Source of the DNA: Mycoplasmopsis gallopavonis | GTDB lineage: Bacteria; Bacillota_I; Bacilli_A; Mycoplasmatales; Metamycoplasmataceae | Assembly: GCF_900660635.1 (NCBI RefSeq) | Contig: NZ_LR215032.1 | Coordinates: 1 to 64,000, forward strand | DNA length: 64,000 bases | Direction: 5' to 3' | Shown: in pieces, positions 20,682-32,452 of the stretch | Numbering within the stretch: the first letter of the stretch is position 1 | How the letters are laid out: each line of letters starts with the position of its first letter | Notes under the pieces: generated by a model | What the model saw: the letters and a program-made list of their open reading frames with translations, nothing else | Databases searched by the model: none | Told to the model about the DNA's origin: nothing | Position numbers and translations under genes: made by a program

Positions 20682-21230
20682 TTATTTTTCTAAGAATTTT
20701 TCATCAAAAATACCAATAAAAGGTAAATTTCTTAACTGTTCTTTATAATCAAGCCCAAAACCTACTAAAAAAGCGTCAGGTACTTCAAAACCAAAATAAT
20801 CAGCTTGTAAGTTAACTTTACGGTTAAATGGTTTATCCATTAAAGTGAGAATTTTTAAACTTTTTGGTTTACGGGCAGAGAGAATTTGTTTGATTTTTGA
20901 GAGAGTAATTCCGCTATCGATAATATCTTCGATAATTAAAACATCTTTACCTTCAATATCGTGTGCTAAGTCCATTATGATCTTAACACTACCGCTTGAA
21001 GCATGACTTCCATCGTAGCTACTTGCGGTCATAAAATCAATTGTATGATCCACTGTGACGCTCTTAATTAATTGAGCTAAAAAAGGAACTGAACCTTTTA
21101 AAAGCCCGATTAAAACTAAGTCTTGTGAATTTTGATAAGTTTGATTCACTCACTCTGCACAATTTTGAATTTTACTTTCAATAAAAGCTTGATCAAAAAG
21201 AATTTCTTTAATTTTAGGGTGTTTGGTCAT
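20682..21230 (-). CDS. hpt: Hypoxanthine-guanine phosphoribosyltransferase
   Basis: This is a purine-salvage phosphoribosyltransferase, 182 residues, making IMP/GMP from hypoxanthine/guanine and PRPP. LIGLLKGSVPFLA is the N-terminal loop, DVLIIEDIIDSGITL the PRPP-binding motif, FGFEVPDAFLVGFGLDYKE the base-recognition end. One TGA Trp lies near residue 27. It starts 2 bp after the deoxynucleoside kinase stop, so the two salvage enzymes are one unit. Confidence 0.93.
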
Positions 21231-21231
21231 A

Positions 21232-21894
21232 TTATCCTCTCTTACTTTGTTTGTAGTTTTCGATTAACTTAACAGCTTTTTCAAAAACTTCTTCTTCACT
21301 TAGATTGTTTGTATCAATGATTTGAAACTCAATTTTATATTTATTAGCAACTTTGGTAAAAGTGTCTTTATAAATTGCTAATAATTCATCAAAATATAAT
21401 TTATTATCATCAAAGCTATCTATTTCAACTTTTCTTCCACGTGCAAAAAGTCGTTTTTTAAATTCAGTTGGTGAAACATCAAGGAAAATAGCAAATTCAG
21501 GAATATCTTCATTTGTAACCATGTTATTAAAAAATGCATCATAAGCTCGCTTGATTTTATCGCTAGCATTTTTGAGATTAACGCTCGCAAAAACATAGTG
21601 CTCTGCAATAAAACGATCTAGAAAAATAAGATCTGTTTCAGGATTCATTTTTTTCTGATGAAATTCATTTTTGATTTTTTCAACCATTCCTAAATGATGT
21701 TCGATTACATAAGCTTGAAAAGTAACATCGAAATTAGGTCTTCTTTCGTAAAGTCAACTTAACATAGTATTAAAAACAGGATCTTCCTCTTCAAATTCAT
21801 TTAATAGTAAAGAATTTTCTTTATAGTGTTTTAACAATTTTGCAGAAAGAACACTCTTACCGCTTCCGATCATTCCTGAAATTCCAATTAACAT
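21232..21894 (-). CDS. Deoxynucleoside kinase (dAK/dGK type)
   Basis: This is a 220-residue nucleoside salvage kinase. The P-loop GMIGSGKSVLSA is at residues 6-17, FEEEDPVFN is the substrate-side motif, LDRFIAEHYVFA carries the catalytic D-R pair, and FARGRKVE the LID Arg. Mycoplasmas lack de novo purine synthesis and rely on these kinases for dNTP supply. The ATG 21894 choice includes the P-loop and follows a GGAGG. Substrate (dA, dG or broader) is not decidable from sequence. Confidence 0.85.
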
Positions 21895-21955
21895 TTTTGC
21901 CTCCTTAATGTGTTTAAAAATATTTTAAGGTATTTTAATTAAAACAAGGTTAGAA

Positions 21956-21991
21956 AAACTCTTTTTTCTCAAAATGTGAAAAAAAGAGTTT
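21956..21991 (-). terminator. Long hairpin between rsmE and the kinase gene
   Basis: AAACTCTTTTTT...AAAAAAAGAGTTT forms a stem of about 13 bp. It could end the ABC-F/rsmE transcript, or act as an intra-operon attenuator before the kinase. Confidence 0.55.
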
Positions 21992-21999
21992 CCTAAAAA

Positions 22000-22680
22000 T
22001 TATTGTATTTTAATTTGACTAAGTAAAAATAGACCAGCAGTTTCTGCTCTTAAAATTCTTGAACCAAGTGATACGCTAATAAAACCAGAATTTAGGGCTT
22101 TTTCAATTTCTTGATCACTAAAACCACCTTCAGGTCCAACTAAAAAAAGCACATTTTGGTTAATTTTGTCACTAAGAGCATCTTGAATGCTGTTTTTTTC
22201 ATGAGCAATAATTTTGAAATCATAATTTAAATTAGCTACATCTTCAAATTTAGTAAGCTTATCAAGTGTAGGGATTTTGTTGCGGAAAGATTGTTCGGCT
22301 GCGTTTTTTAAAATTTGTTCAAATCTTTCACGTTTTTTCTCAAATTTATTAAATTTGATTAATTCGCCATTTGTGTAATTGGTGATCATTGGAATAATTT
22401 TAGTTACTCCAAGTTCAGTTGCTTTTTGTAAAAGTCATTCAAAACGCTCGAATTTAATTACACCAATTGCAAGAACAACTTCAAAAGGTAATTCGTGGTT
22501 TAAATTCAATTTTTCTTGAATTAATGCTCGATCATTTGCTAAAGTACACTTATAAAATTCTTGATTATAAACGCAAATAAATGGTTTATCAGTGATTCTT
22601 AAAACTTTTAAATGTTTTAAGTCTTCACTGGTTAATAAAAAGCAGTTATCCTGCTTTTGATTGACAAAAATTCGATTCAT
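22000..22680 (-). CDS. rsmE: 16S rRNA (uracil-1498-N3)-methyltransferase RsmE
   Basis: This is a SPOUT-class methyltransferase, 226 residues. [20 protein letters not shown] begins the PUA-like N-terminal domain. The C-terminal knot carries LVGPEGGFSDQEI and LGSRILRAETAGLFLLS, both diagnostic of RsmE. It methylates N3 of U1498 in 16S rRNA. Its start codon overlaps the ABC-F stop at 22680. Confidence 0.93.
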
Positions 22681-24296
22681 TAGTCAGCAATTGCTTCTTC
22701 GTATTCTTCAAGTGTACCACGGAACAAGAAACTCTTTGTTGGAGAAACAAGTTCTAAAATAACATCGGCACATTGATTAACAAATGCACGGTTATAAGTT
22801 GTGAAAATTGCCCCACCTTTATATGCTTTGACCCCTTCAATTACAGAGTCGATACTTTCTGTATCAAGGTGATCAAGTGGTTGATCTAAAATGATAAAGT
22901 TACTTTCAAGAAGCATCATTCTTGAAAACATTAATCTTGCCTTTTCTCCCCCACTTGTTACTGAAACTTTTTTAAAGACAGAGTCATTGCTGAAAAGCAT
23001 TCTTCCTAAGAAACCACGCATTCTAGCATCATCATTTTCACGATTTTCTTTTTCTTTATTTTCAAGTGGTCATTTTGAAATTCAATCTAAAATTGTTTCG
23101 TCAGTATTAAAGTATTTAGAGTTATCATTTGGAAAGTAACTATATGTAATAGTTTGACCTCATTCGATTGTTCCGCTAGTTGGAGTTTTTAAACCAACAA
23201 GACATTCAAGCAATCTTGTTTTAGCAATGTCATCATCACCGATGATTACCATTTTTTCACCTGGACGCAGAGTGAAGTTAACATTTTCGAATAAAGTATC
23301 ACCGTTTTCGTTTTTATAAGTTAAGTTTTCGACTGTTAAAATTTGTTTTCCATGATCACGATTCATTTCTCAACGAACATATGGATATTTTCTATTTGAA
23401 GGTTTAATTTCATCTAATTGAATTTTTTCAAGAGATTTTTTTCTTGAAGTTGCTTGTTTACTTTTTGAGGCATTAGCACTAAAACGAGCGATAAATTCTT
23501 TTAATTTTTCAATTTGAGCTTCTTTTTTCATATTTGAAGCTTTCATCATTTCACGAGCTAATTCTGATGATTGTTTCCAGAATGAATAGTTTCCTGTATA
23601 AATTTTAGCTTCATTGTAATCGATATCCACAATGTGAGTACAAATTGCATCTAAAAAGTCGCTATCGTGGCTAACTACAATAACTACATTTTTATAGTCA
23701 ATTAAAAAGTTTTCAAGTCAACGAATACTTCTAAGATCTAAGTGGTTAGTTGGTTCGTCCATGATTAAAATATCTGGATTTCCAAATAATGCTTTTGCAA
23801 GTAAAACCTTAATTTTTTGGTTAGCAGTTAGCTCTGACATTTTAACATTTCATTTTTCTTTTGGAATATGTAAGTTGCTAAGCAATTCTTGAGCGTCATT
23901 TTCAGCTGTTCAACCACCTAATTCACCAAAACGATCTTCAAGTTCTGCGGCTCTTTCGTAATCTTCCATAGTCGCTTCTGGATTCATGTAAATTGCATCT
24001 TTTTCTTGTTTGATTTGGTATAAATCAGTATTTCCCATGATGACAACTTCGGTGACATCAAAATCATCATACGCATTATGATCTTGACTTAAAACTGAGA
24101 TTCTTTTATTTTTTTCTCTTAAAATTTGACCACTAGTTGGTTCAATATTTCCGGCAAGAATTTTTAAAAAGGTACTTTTTCCTGCACCATTTGCACCAAT
24201 AATTCCGTATGTATTTCCTGGTGTGAATTTTAAATTAACATTTTCAAATAATTTTTTATCAACAAAAATTTTACTTAAATTTTGTACTTCGAGCAT
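22680..24296 (-). CDS. ABC-F family ATPase (ribosome-associated), degenerate second ATP site
   Basis: This is a soluble tandem-ABC protein, 538 residues, with no membrane segment. NBD1 is canonical: GANGAGKST, signature MSELTANQK, Walker [14 protein letters not shown] linker of about 60 charged residues follows. NBD2 has a weak Walker A ([13 protein letters not shown] in place of GxxGxGKS), a good signature TSGGEKARL, and [10 protein letters not shown], where the usual catalytic Glu is Gln. YbiT/EttA-like ABC-F proteins act on translating ribosomes. Here one composite site is probably hydrolysis-deficient. rsmE overlaps its stop, again pointing to a ribosome role. Confidence 0.88.
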
Positions 24297-24377
24297 TTTG
24301 CCTCCTTATTTTGCCTTTGCATGTAAAATTTATTACCTTGTGCTATATTATAACTTTTATTTAATTAAAATTGCGAG

Positions 24378-24405
24378 AAAAAACTATCTTAAACGATAGT
24401 TTTTT
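24378..24405 (-). terminator. Terminator of the CNNM/CBS gene
   Basis: AAAAAACTATC pairs with GATAGTTTTTT around TTAAAC, overlapping the stop codon. T residues on either strand mean it may work in both directions. Confidence 0.75.
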
Positions 24406-25639
24406 ATAATTTATTAATTTCGATAATTGCAGAATGTTTTTGATTTTTGACAATTTCAATAACTTTGAATGAAACTTCATCATCTAATGTAAATCTTGTG
24501 TTTTTGGTGAGTCTTGTTTTCTTAGTTTTTTTGAGAAGTCATTCACGTAAAGTTAAGTCAGATTCGTTTTCTTCAAGTAAACCTAAACTTATTTCTAGTT
24601 GCTTGAAAACATCTAACATTTTAACATTAGATTGAACTCTTGATTTTTCTAGTGAAATTTCATAAATTTGTTCATCATCATCGTATTCATCATAAATCTC
24701 ACCAATAATTTCTTCGATGATGTCTTCAATTGTAATAATTCCAATTACATCAGTTGAATTATTGTTTTCAATTACAAAACCCATTTGAGCACGAGCAGCT
24801 CTTAATTTTTCAAGAGCACTTGATAGAATTGAATTAGCAGATAAATGAGGAACATTTTTTAAATAATCAATTACTCTATCGGTGCTTTTGACGTGGAAAA
24901 TATCTTTAACTAAAATAATTCCAATTAAATTATTTTCCTTCATAACTGGTAGTCTTGAATAATTTGTTTCTTTAAAAATTTCAAGAGCTTCTTTGACTGT
25001 TGCTTTAAAGTCAATCACTTGCACATCTTTGAGTTTGATGTAATGTGAAACAACTTTAGTAGAGTCAAGATCTAAGGCGTTTTGAGCAAGTAGTGATTCT
25101 CCTGTTTGAAGAACACCTTCATTTTGAGCGATTTTAATAAAGCTTTTTAATTCTTCTTCGGTGTTGGTTTCATAAACTTTTTTACTTAATTTTGAAATTG
25201 GGTAAGTTAAAATGAAAAAGATTCAATAATTCACCTCAATAAACAAACAAAAAGTTTTTAAAAATCCAACAGTATGAGCTTTAGCAAGTAATTTGGGAAT
25301 TATTTCGCCAAAAAGAACAAGAAGCGGAGTGACAACTGCTGTTGAGATAATTGCAGCGTGTGCTTGACCAATTGCTGCATTTGATAATAAAAATGTCATC
25401 AACGAAGCTGAGGAAACATTCACAAGATTGTTTCCGATTAAAATTGTGCTCAAAATTTGATTGTATCTTTTTGATTGTTTGTGAATTAATTTAGAAAGTT
25501 TTTCTTGATTTTCAACCATATCGTGAATTTTTGCTGGTGAAATGGTTGAGTAAGCAGTTTCTGAACCACTATAAATACTACTTAACACAAAAAGTAGAAC
25601 AAGAACAATAATTAATATTACTCAAAGAAAACTAGGCAT
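24404..25639 (-). CDS. CNNM/CorC-type membrane transporter with CBS pair (hemolysin-like)
   Basis: This 411-residue protein has three parts. Residues 1-180 form a DUF21/CNNM membrane domain of three or four helices, with SGSETAYSTISPAKI, LIGNNLVNVSSAS and FGEIIPKLLAK. Residues 190-330 contain two CBS domains (YSRLPVMKENNLIGIILVKD and FVIENNNSTDVIGIITIED). The C-terminal CorC/HlyC domain starts near residue 340. The family is linked to magnesium or cobalt export and is often misnamed hemolysin. It begins after AGGTATTTT and is transcribed alone. Confidence 0.85.
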
Positions 25640-25751
25640 AAAATACCTCGCTTTGGTTTGAGTGAATTTGTCAAATTATAAAATTGAAACTGGGGTAACA
25701 GTCCATTAGCAAAATCTCCTTAATTTTAAATTTAATTATTTGAAATTCGAA

Positions 25752-27284
25752 TTAGCCATTTCGCATTTCATCTAAGTTTTCATCAATGAAAGAAACATTT
25801 GAACCAAGGTAAATTAAATCAGAGCTAACATCACTAACTCCACCACGGTTTTTAGCGATTGTAATTGTCGTTTTATAACCATGAAAACGATCTCTTTCAT
25901 ATCCTTCTTCACTAGAATTGTGAGTTTGACGATCACGATGAAGCATGATAACAATATCGGCATCTTGTTCGATAGCCCCACTTTCTCTTAAATCATGTAG
26001 GTGAGGTCTTTTGTCTTCTCTACTTTCAACGCTCCGTGAAAGTTGAGAAAGAGCGAGAATTGGAATTTTTAGTTCAAGTGCTAAAACTTTTAAAGCACGT
26101 GAGATGGTACTTACTTCATTTTGACGATTTCCAGCTGGACCATCGGTTGAGATTAATTGAAGATAGTCAATAACAATTAAATCAAGCTTACCATCTAAGT
26201 TTTTGACAAGATGTTTGATTTTTCGAACAATATCATTAATTTTACTTGTTGCAGCATCATCAAAATAAATATTCATATCCTTGATGTATTTTAAAAAGAA
26301 ATAATCAAATCTTTCTCGATATTCAGGATTTTCTTTTAATTGATTTGGATTTTGTAAAAAATAGAGTGGAATTGCAACAGTTGAAGAAATAGTTCTTGCA
26401 AGAAGTTCATTAACTGCCATTTCAAGCGAAATAAATGCAACATTTTTGGGTCTACTATTTTCTGGATTTTGTTCGATTTGCTCATCGATTGTTCCGACTA
26501 AATTATCTTGATTTTTTAATTGATTAATATGATCTAAAGCAATATTACGAGCAATATTTAAGGCCAAAGCAGTTTTCCCAATTCCTGGCCGTGCTGCGAG
26601 GATAATGAGTTGTCCTGGCTTGAAACCTTGAACATATTTGTCGATGCTTTTGAATTTAGTTGGTAAAACATTATCAAAATATTGATTTTCTCAAATTTTT
26701 TCGATTAATTCACGATAATCTGAGGCAACTTCTTCGATCAATTTGAAGTTGCTATTTTCCATATCGTCATGTGCTTTTTCGAGTAAAAATTCATTAAAAT
26801 CATTAACAACATCGTTAAATTCTAACTTTTCACCATGTTGCATTTTATCACTATAATCTTTGAAAAATGCTTCGATGTTCCGCAACTTATTTTTGGCAAT
26901 TAAAGTATCAATGTAATTATAAAAATTATTTAAGTTAAAAAATGTTGTTGAAATTTCGTTTAATAATGCTTGTGAAATTAATTGGTAATTTTGTTTATTT
27001 GCTTCATAGAAACTTGAAATTTCGTGAAATGAATAAGAAAAGAGATTACCATTTTTTTTAGATTGTCTTAAATCTTGAATTAATTGAAAAATCTGTTTAT
27101 ATCTTGGAAAAAAGAACATTTCGCTTGTTAAGTATTGAAAAGCTTCTAATTGGCTTTCGTCTTGACTTAAAATCATTGCTAATAAGCTTTTTTCGATTTC
27201 TGAATCAGAATATTTTGAATTTGGAAGTTGGATAATTTTCTCAAATTTAGGATTAGGTTCAAATCTTCTCTTATTTCTTGACAT
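25752..27284 (-). CDS. dnaB: Replicative DNA helicase DnaB
   Basis: This is the hexameric replicative helicase, 510 residues. The N-terminal domain carries SEIEKSLLAMILSQDESQ. The RecA-like domain has Walker A AARPGIGKTALALN, LISLEMAVNEL-type H1a/H2 (FISLEMAVNELLAR), Walker B DLIVIDYLQLI and the LSQLSRSVESREDKRPHLHDLRESGAIEQD region (helicase motif 4/arginine finger). ATG 27284 lies inside the rplI 3' end (14-nt overlap); the in-frame GTG/ATG at 27341 further upstream would extend into rplI without a ribosome-binding site. The gdpP-rplI-dnaB order is conserved in low-GC Gram-positives. Confidence 0.94.
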
Positions 27285-27729
27285 GAATTTGAATCTCGAT
27301 ATGAATAATTGCTTTAATATCTTTGTAAAGTGTTGCAACAACTTCGTGCAATCCTTCAGATACTAAATGAATTTTTGAAAGGGCATGTTTGTCCACTTTA
27401 AAACCTAATTCTTTAAGTTTTTTGTCAACTTCTTTGGTTGAAATAGAACCGTGAACATTTAAGTTCTTATTACCATCAATATTAGCTGTTAGTTCAAATT
27501 TTAGTCTTAATTGTTCTAACTGTTCTTTAAGTTCTAGCATTTGAGCACGTTTTTCGTGTTCGTCTGCTACGATTTTATCTAAGGTTTTTTCTAAAGCTTT
27601 AGCTGTTTTGGGGTTATATGGAACACCAAAACCATTTTTAATTAAGAAGTTACTTCCGTATCCTGGTGAAACTTCAACAATTGTGTTTGCTTTTCCGTCT
27701 TTACAATCTTTTAATAGAATTACTTTCAT
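27271..27729 (-). CDS. rplI: 50S ribosomal protein L9
   Basis: This is ribosomal protein L9, 152 residues, on the large subunit near L1. The N-domain MKVILLKDCKDGKANTIVEV is followed by the GYGSNFLIKNGFGVP rRNA-binding motif, the long connecting helix and the C-domain with GSISTKEVDKKLKELGF. Its start lies 28 bp inside the gdpP 3' end, and its stop overlaps dnaB. Confidence 0.96.
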   Translation of the reverse strand: MKVILLKDCKDGKANTIVEVSPGYGSNFLIKNGFGVPYNPKTAKALEKTLDKIVADEHEKRAQMLELKEQLEQLRLKFELTANIDGNKNLNVHGSISTKEVDKKLKELGFKVDKHALSKIHLVSEGLHEVVATLYKDIKAIIHIEIQIHVKK

Positions 27730-29722
27730 TTTTAATATTTCTCCCTGCTGTTGTTATTGCGTGCTTGATATTGTCGACAAATGTTTCTAAATCTTCTTCA
27801 CTAGTTGCAGCTGCGGTACTAAAATGACCACCACCACCAACTGCTTCACAAATGATTTGAACATTTGTTCCAATTCCTCTTGCACTTAGTTTATATACTT
27901 TTGAATTTTTAAGTTTTGCTACAACAAAACTTGCAACTCTTCCTCTAATTTGGAGTAGTTCATTTGCTGCTATTGAAATTACATCATTGGAACATTCTTT
28001 GTCTGTATAAGCTAAGAAATAACCTTTTTTAATTTCAATTGCGTTATCTAAAATTTCTTTAATTTGTTTATCGGTATCCTCGTCTACCTTTAACATCTCT
28101 GAGCTAATTGAACCGCTTGCCCCTTTTGATTCGAGCCAAGCAGCAGCTTGAAATGTTCGAGGGGTAATTGATTTAGTAAATTGAATTGTATCTAAGTAAA
28201 TTCCGCTTAATAAAACTTGTGCAGTCATTTGCGATAAATTAACTTTATGATCTAAGAAATTAATTACTTCGGTAACTATTTCGCAAGCACTACTTGCTCC
28301 GGTATTTATATAAATATTTCGCTTTGGACAAAAATCAATTGGTTTACTTGAACGATGATGATCAAAAACAAAAATATTGTCACGATTAGCGTTGGTTATT
28401 GCATCTTTATTATCTGTTCTTGTTGGATCGGATGTATCAACAAGAACAACTAGTGTGCTATTGTTTGTTAATTTATTAGCTTGAATATCGCTTCTAATAA
28501 AAATGTTACTTAAAATATCTTTGTGCTTGTTATTTAGTTCTTTAAGTGCAGTTGTGGCAGTTGAATCAAATGTGTTAGCAACAATATTTGCTTCTTTACC
28601 ATAACTTTTAGCTATTTCGTAAATTCCAAGTGAACTACCTAATGCATCTAAATCTGCTAAATTATGTCCATAAATTAAAACATTTTTAATTTCTGGGTTT
28701 TTTAAGACTTTTTCAAATTCACGAGTAATTTCATTGATTAATGTTCGACTATTGTCAGATAAAATTTCAGAGTTAGAACCATAATAAATTGGTGGTTCAT
28801 TGTTTGAGAAAATGGTAACTTGATCTCCACCTCTACTTTGGGATTGAACTAGTGCTTTTTTAGCTTGTTCAATTTTTTCTTTTAACGAAGATCAACCCCG
28901 AGCAAATCCAATACTTAATGATAATTTGTTAATATTTTGATCTTTTAATCTGTCGTTAACTTTCATGAAAATATCAAATTGTTCTTTGCTCATTTTAGCA
29001 AGTGTATCTTCGTTGGTGATTATTACAAATTTACCATTAGTGTATTGACGATAAATAAAGTTGTATTTTTCAACATATTCCTTAATTGCATCAATTACAA
29101 CTTTATTAATTGTGAAAATTTGTTCTTCAGATAAGATTGATTGAAATAGTTGATAGTTATCAATTTCAATTTCACCAATAACCGGTTGTTGTTCTCATGA
29201 TTCAAGTTTGAAAAGATGTTCGGTTGAAATATCACGAATAACAATTGTATTTGAAATTGGTCAAAACTGGGTTTCATATTGATTACCCTTATTGGCAAAT
29301 TCGGTTTTAATTTCATTGATATTTCAATTATTCGGTAATTGGAGGTTGAATTTTTCGAAAAATTCATTGATAGTTTGACCGATAAATTCACTACCAAATT
29401 TATTTTTAATAAAATTACTTGATCAAATAATTTTTTGATCTAAATCATAAATAATAATTCCAATATTATTGTTTGTCATTACTTCTTCAATAAAACTATT
29501 GAATGATTTTTTAATTAATTCACGAGATTTTGCAAAATTATGAATTGCAAAATATAGTAAAAAAGAAGTAAAGATTAAAATAACAATAATTCCAAGTGAA
29601 AAGAAAATTGAAGCTCATTCTGATTTTTTACTCATAATTAGAGCGACAATAAATGCAACAATTACGGTTAAACAAGTTGCTATTCCTGCGATGAATACTC
29701 AATTTTTTTGGTTTTTAATCAT
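27701..29722 (-). CDS. gdpP: Cyclic-di-AMP phosphodiesterase GdpP
   Basis: This is a membrane-bound c-di-AMP hydrolase of the GdpP/YybT family, 673 residues. Two transmembrane helices occupy residues 8-60. A PAS-like region (NNNIGIIIYDLDQKIIW) is followed by a degenerate GGDEF domain with SRGGDQVTIF. A DHH domain has GHNLADLDALGSSLG and VFDHHRSSKP, and the DHHA1 domain carries CEAVGGGGHFSTAA. GdpP turns over c-di-AMP and so affects potassium and osmotic balance. A TTTTTAATCAT complement gives ATG 29722. It is the first gene of the gdpP-rplI-dnaB operon. Confidence 0.92.
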
Positions 29723-29943
29723 GAAAATCCCTCAACTTTAAAATATTTATTTTAATTATACCGAATTTTTAAGTTTATTAGGGAGTAAATCTTAGTGATT
29801 TTTTCATTAATTAAGAGCTTCATTAAAATGAAAAAGTTTAAAAACTTACTAAATTGATTGTGAATATTACTTTTTTTAAAAATTTGCTTTCTTTTTTAAA
29901 TTCTTAGTTTATTATTTTATTAATCAAATTTTGAAAGGAAAAA

Positions 29944-31299
29944 ATGTCTTTAAAATCTTCATATTTCAATTCTCGTACATTCACACTTTTAGCAATTAAT
30001 TATGTTGTTGGTTTTGGTTTTGTGGCGACAATTTCTAAAATTGCGAAGTTAGGAATTTGAGCTCTTGCCGTTATTTTACCAACAGCTTTAATTGCTTTGG
30101 GTGTTGTTTTGGTTTTTTCACGCTTAGTTAATGAATTTCCAAAAGATCAGGGAGGTTCGTTTTCTTATGCCAATCGAGTATCGAAAGGAAATTTTGCGTT
30201 CTTTGTTGGTTGAAACCAATATATTCAAGGTCCGCTTTACGCAGGAAGTGGAACTTTATTTTTAGTCAAGGCAGCCCAGATTTTTACAGATCAAACTTGA
30301 ATTTTAAATCTTGTTAGAGGAGTGTCGATCGTATTCTTTATTTTATTAATTTTTATTTCGACTTTTGGAGTAACTTTAAGCAAAAAGGTAATTTTCTTCA
30401 ATATGTTAATTAAATGAATTGTTTTAGCAATTGGTTTTGGAGGTCTTGTTTATTTAGCTTTTAATCAAAGAATGTTAGTTGCTAATTTTACAAGTAAACT
30501 TGGAACAAAAGTTGATACTTTTTTAATTTTTAGTTCCTCTCTAACTTTTATGTTTGCATTTGGTGGAATTGAAATGCTCCCAACCTTAGCTCCTAATACT
30601 AAGTTTCAAAATTTTAGAAAAATTTTGATGACTGCCTTTATTTTTGTCTTTACTTTTTATTTAATTGGTTATTTACTGTTTGTTTCAACCAATTTAATTA
30701 AAGATGATCAAACCGCTTTTATTAGCATTTACCGTTTAACAATGGGACTTGCTGGAACTATTATTTTTGCAGTGTATATTATTACTTATAATATTGCTTC
30801 ATCATTAACTAGCACTCTAGCTTATGGTCGTACTTTAGCTGCTCTTTCAAATGCAGGATATTTACCAAAATTTTTAGGATTAGCAAATAAAGAAAATGAA
30901 TTTAAAAATGCAATTTGGTTTAATTTTGGTTTAACAGTTATTTCGCTTTTGATCTTTTCTCTCTTACCACTTTTTATTCCGAGTTTAAATAACTTCTTTG
31001 ATTCGGTTATTAATTTAGGAACAATTTGTTTTCTAATGCAATATATTATGACCTTTATCTCTGCATTAATTTTAGAATGACGCAAGGAAATTAAACCAAT
31101 TTTCATTGTTGAAAAGATTCTTTATGTTGTTGTAATTTTGTTAGTTGGAGCAATTATGCTGGTTAATTTCTTCCCATTTTTAGCAGGAAGCAGCTTTAAA
31201 CTTGCTGATACTATTGTTTTAGTTTCTTACGTAATTGCAAACCTTCTTGGTTTTGGGTTTTATAAATTTACTCAAAGACAAAGAGATCTTCATGGTTAA
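29944..31299 (+). CDS. APC-family amino acid permease
   Basis: This is a polytopic permease of the amino acid-polyamine-organocation superfamily, 451 residues with about 12 hydrophobic segments. NYVVGFGFVATISKIAKLGIW in the first helix corresponds to the substrate-binding unwound region, and NEFPKDQGGSFSYANR follows helix 2. FGGIEMLPTLAPNTK matches the helix 6 GxE motif of APC transporters. The substrate cannot be assigned. AAAGGAAAAA precedes ATG 29944. It is divergent from gdpP, and its terminator overlaps the stop. Confidence 0.85.
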
Positions 31300-31314
31300 A
31301 CATGAAGATTTTTT
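31286..31314 (+). terminator. Terminator of the APC permease gene
   Basis: ATCTTCATG pairs with CATGAAGAT around GTTAAA, followed by a T-run; the stop codon is in the loop. Confidence 0.85.
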
Positions 31315-31318
31315 GTAT

Positions 31319-31345
31319 TAAAAAATGTCCTAAAGATAGGACATT
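31319..31345 (-). terminator. Terminator of the nadE-yebC-zip unit
   Basis: AATGTCCT and AGGACATT pair around a short loop at 31324-31345, followed on the minus strand by TTTTT. It overlaps the stop codon of the ZIP gene and faces the permease terminator. Confidence 0.75.
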
Positions 31346-32450
31346 AAATTAATTGATTGAAAGAACTTTGAGAAAAATCGATAGTTTCTTTGATTAAAGC
31401 ACTAGTTGTTACATGGTTATGACTGTGCTCATGGAAACTTAAAATGAATGCTGAAAAGAGAACTCCGATGAATAAACAAAGTAAAGTAATGAATCATCTT
31501 TTTTTGTTCATTTCAACATGATAAAATTCAGGGAAAAATTCAACAAGTGAGGTAAAAAGGAAAATACCTCCAATAATTGCCATTAAGAATCCTTGGGCAA
31601 AGTGGTTACCACCAATTGAACTTCCACCATAAATTCCTACGAGCATAAATGGTAAAAAAAGCATATCCATGAGCGTAGAAATTAGTAAGGAATTTCATCT
31701 TCCGTATCCAGCTTCACGTAAACGGTAGTAAAAAACTAACTCTTCAGGTATCATGTGTAAAATTAATGATACAAAATAAGCGGTTGTTAAGTTTGAAAGT
31801 CCAACAGTTCCACCACTAAGATCTTGTAGATCTGGCATTGCTAAGCTAAGGTTATACCCAATTAAAAATCCTTCCGGAATTCTATGAGTTAAAAGTAAAG
31901 CAAGAGCAATGATTTTAAGTTTTCCGCTAATTTTTTCGACTAACGCTTCTTCTGCTAATTGATTAGCATCATCTTGACTAAAAATATGATCAGGATGTTC
32001 ATGAACATGGTTTTCATTATGTTCGTGCGAATGATCATGAACAAAAATACTTAATTTTTTATTTTGTAATAATTTTTGATTAATTCGATAGGTAATGACA
32101 AATTTTAAAGTAAATGAAAAAATTAATCCGCTTAAAAGACCAACAAAAACAATAAGGATATTATAACCATATAACTTCATTCCTGTTTCACCAGTTTCGG
32201 AAGCTTGTTCAAGAGCTTCTCTTAAAAAACCAAAGGTTGATAAAATAATGAAAAATCCGGTTGAAAAAGCGTATAAATAAACTTTGGTTCGGTGGTTAAG
32301 TCTGCTTTTTAAAAGCGGAAAAAGAACTGAAATTCCGACAGGAATTAATAATAAAGCACCTAAAAAAATAATAACTAAAAGCATTTTAGTTATATTTTCA
32401 TTGTTTGTGAAATTATTTAATTGTCCAGCTAATAAACTAAGTCATTTCAT
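31344..32450 (-). CDS. ZIP-family divalent metal transporter
   Basis: This is a ZIP-type metal permease, 368 residues with eight hydrophobic segments. A histidine-rich cytoplasmic loop (VHDHSHEHNENHVHEHPDH, about residues 138-156) lies between TM3 and TM4. The metal-site helices follow, with LTHRIPEGFLIG (HxxxEG pattern of TM4) and LHMIPEELVFYY (TM5). The C-terminus has a second cluster, SFHEHSHNH. Zinc, iron or manganese import is expected from the family. It starts 3 bp after the yebC stop. Confidence 0.88.
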
Positions 32451-32452
32451 AC

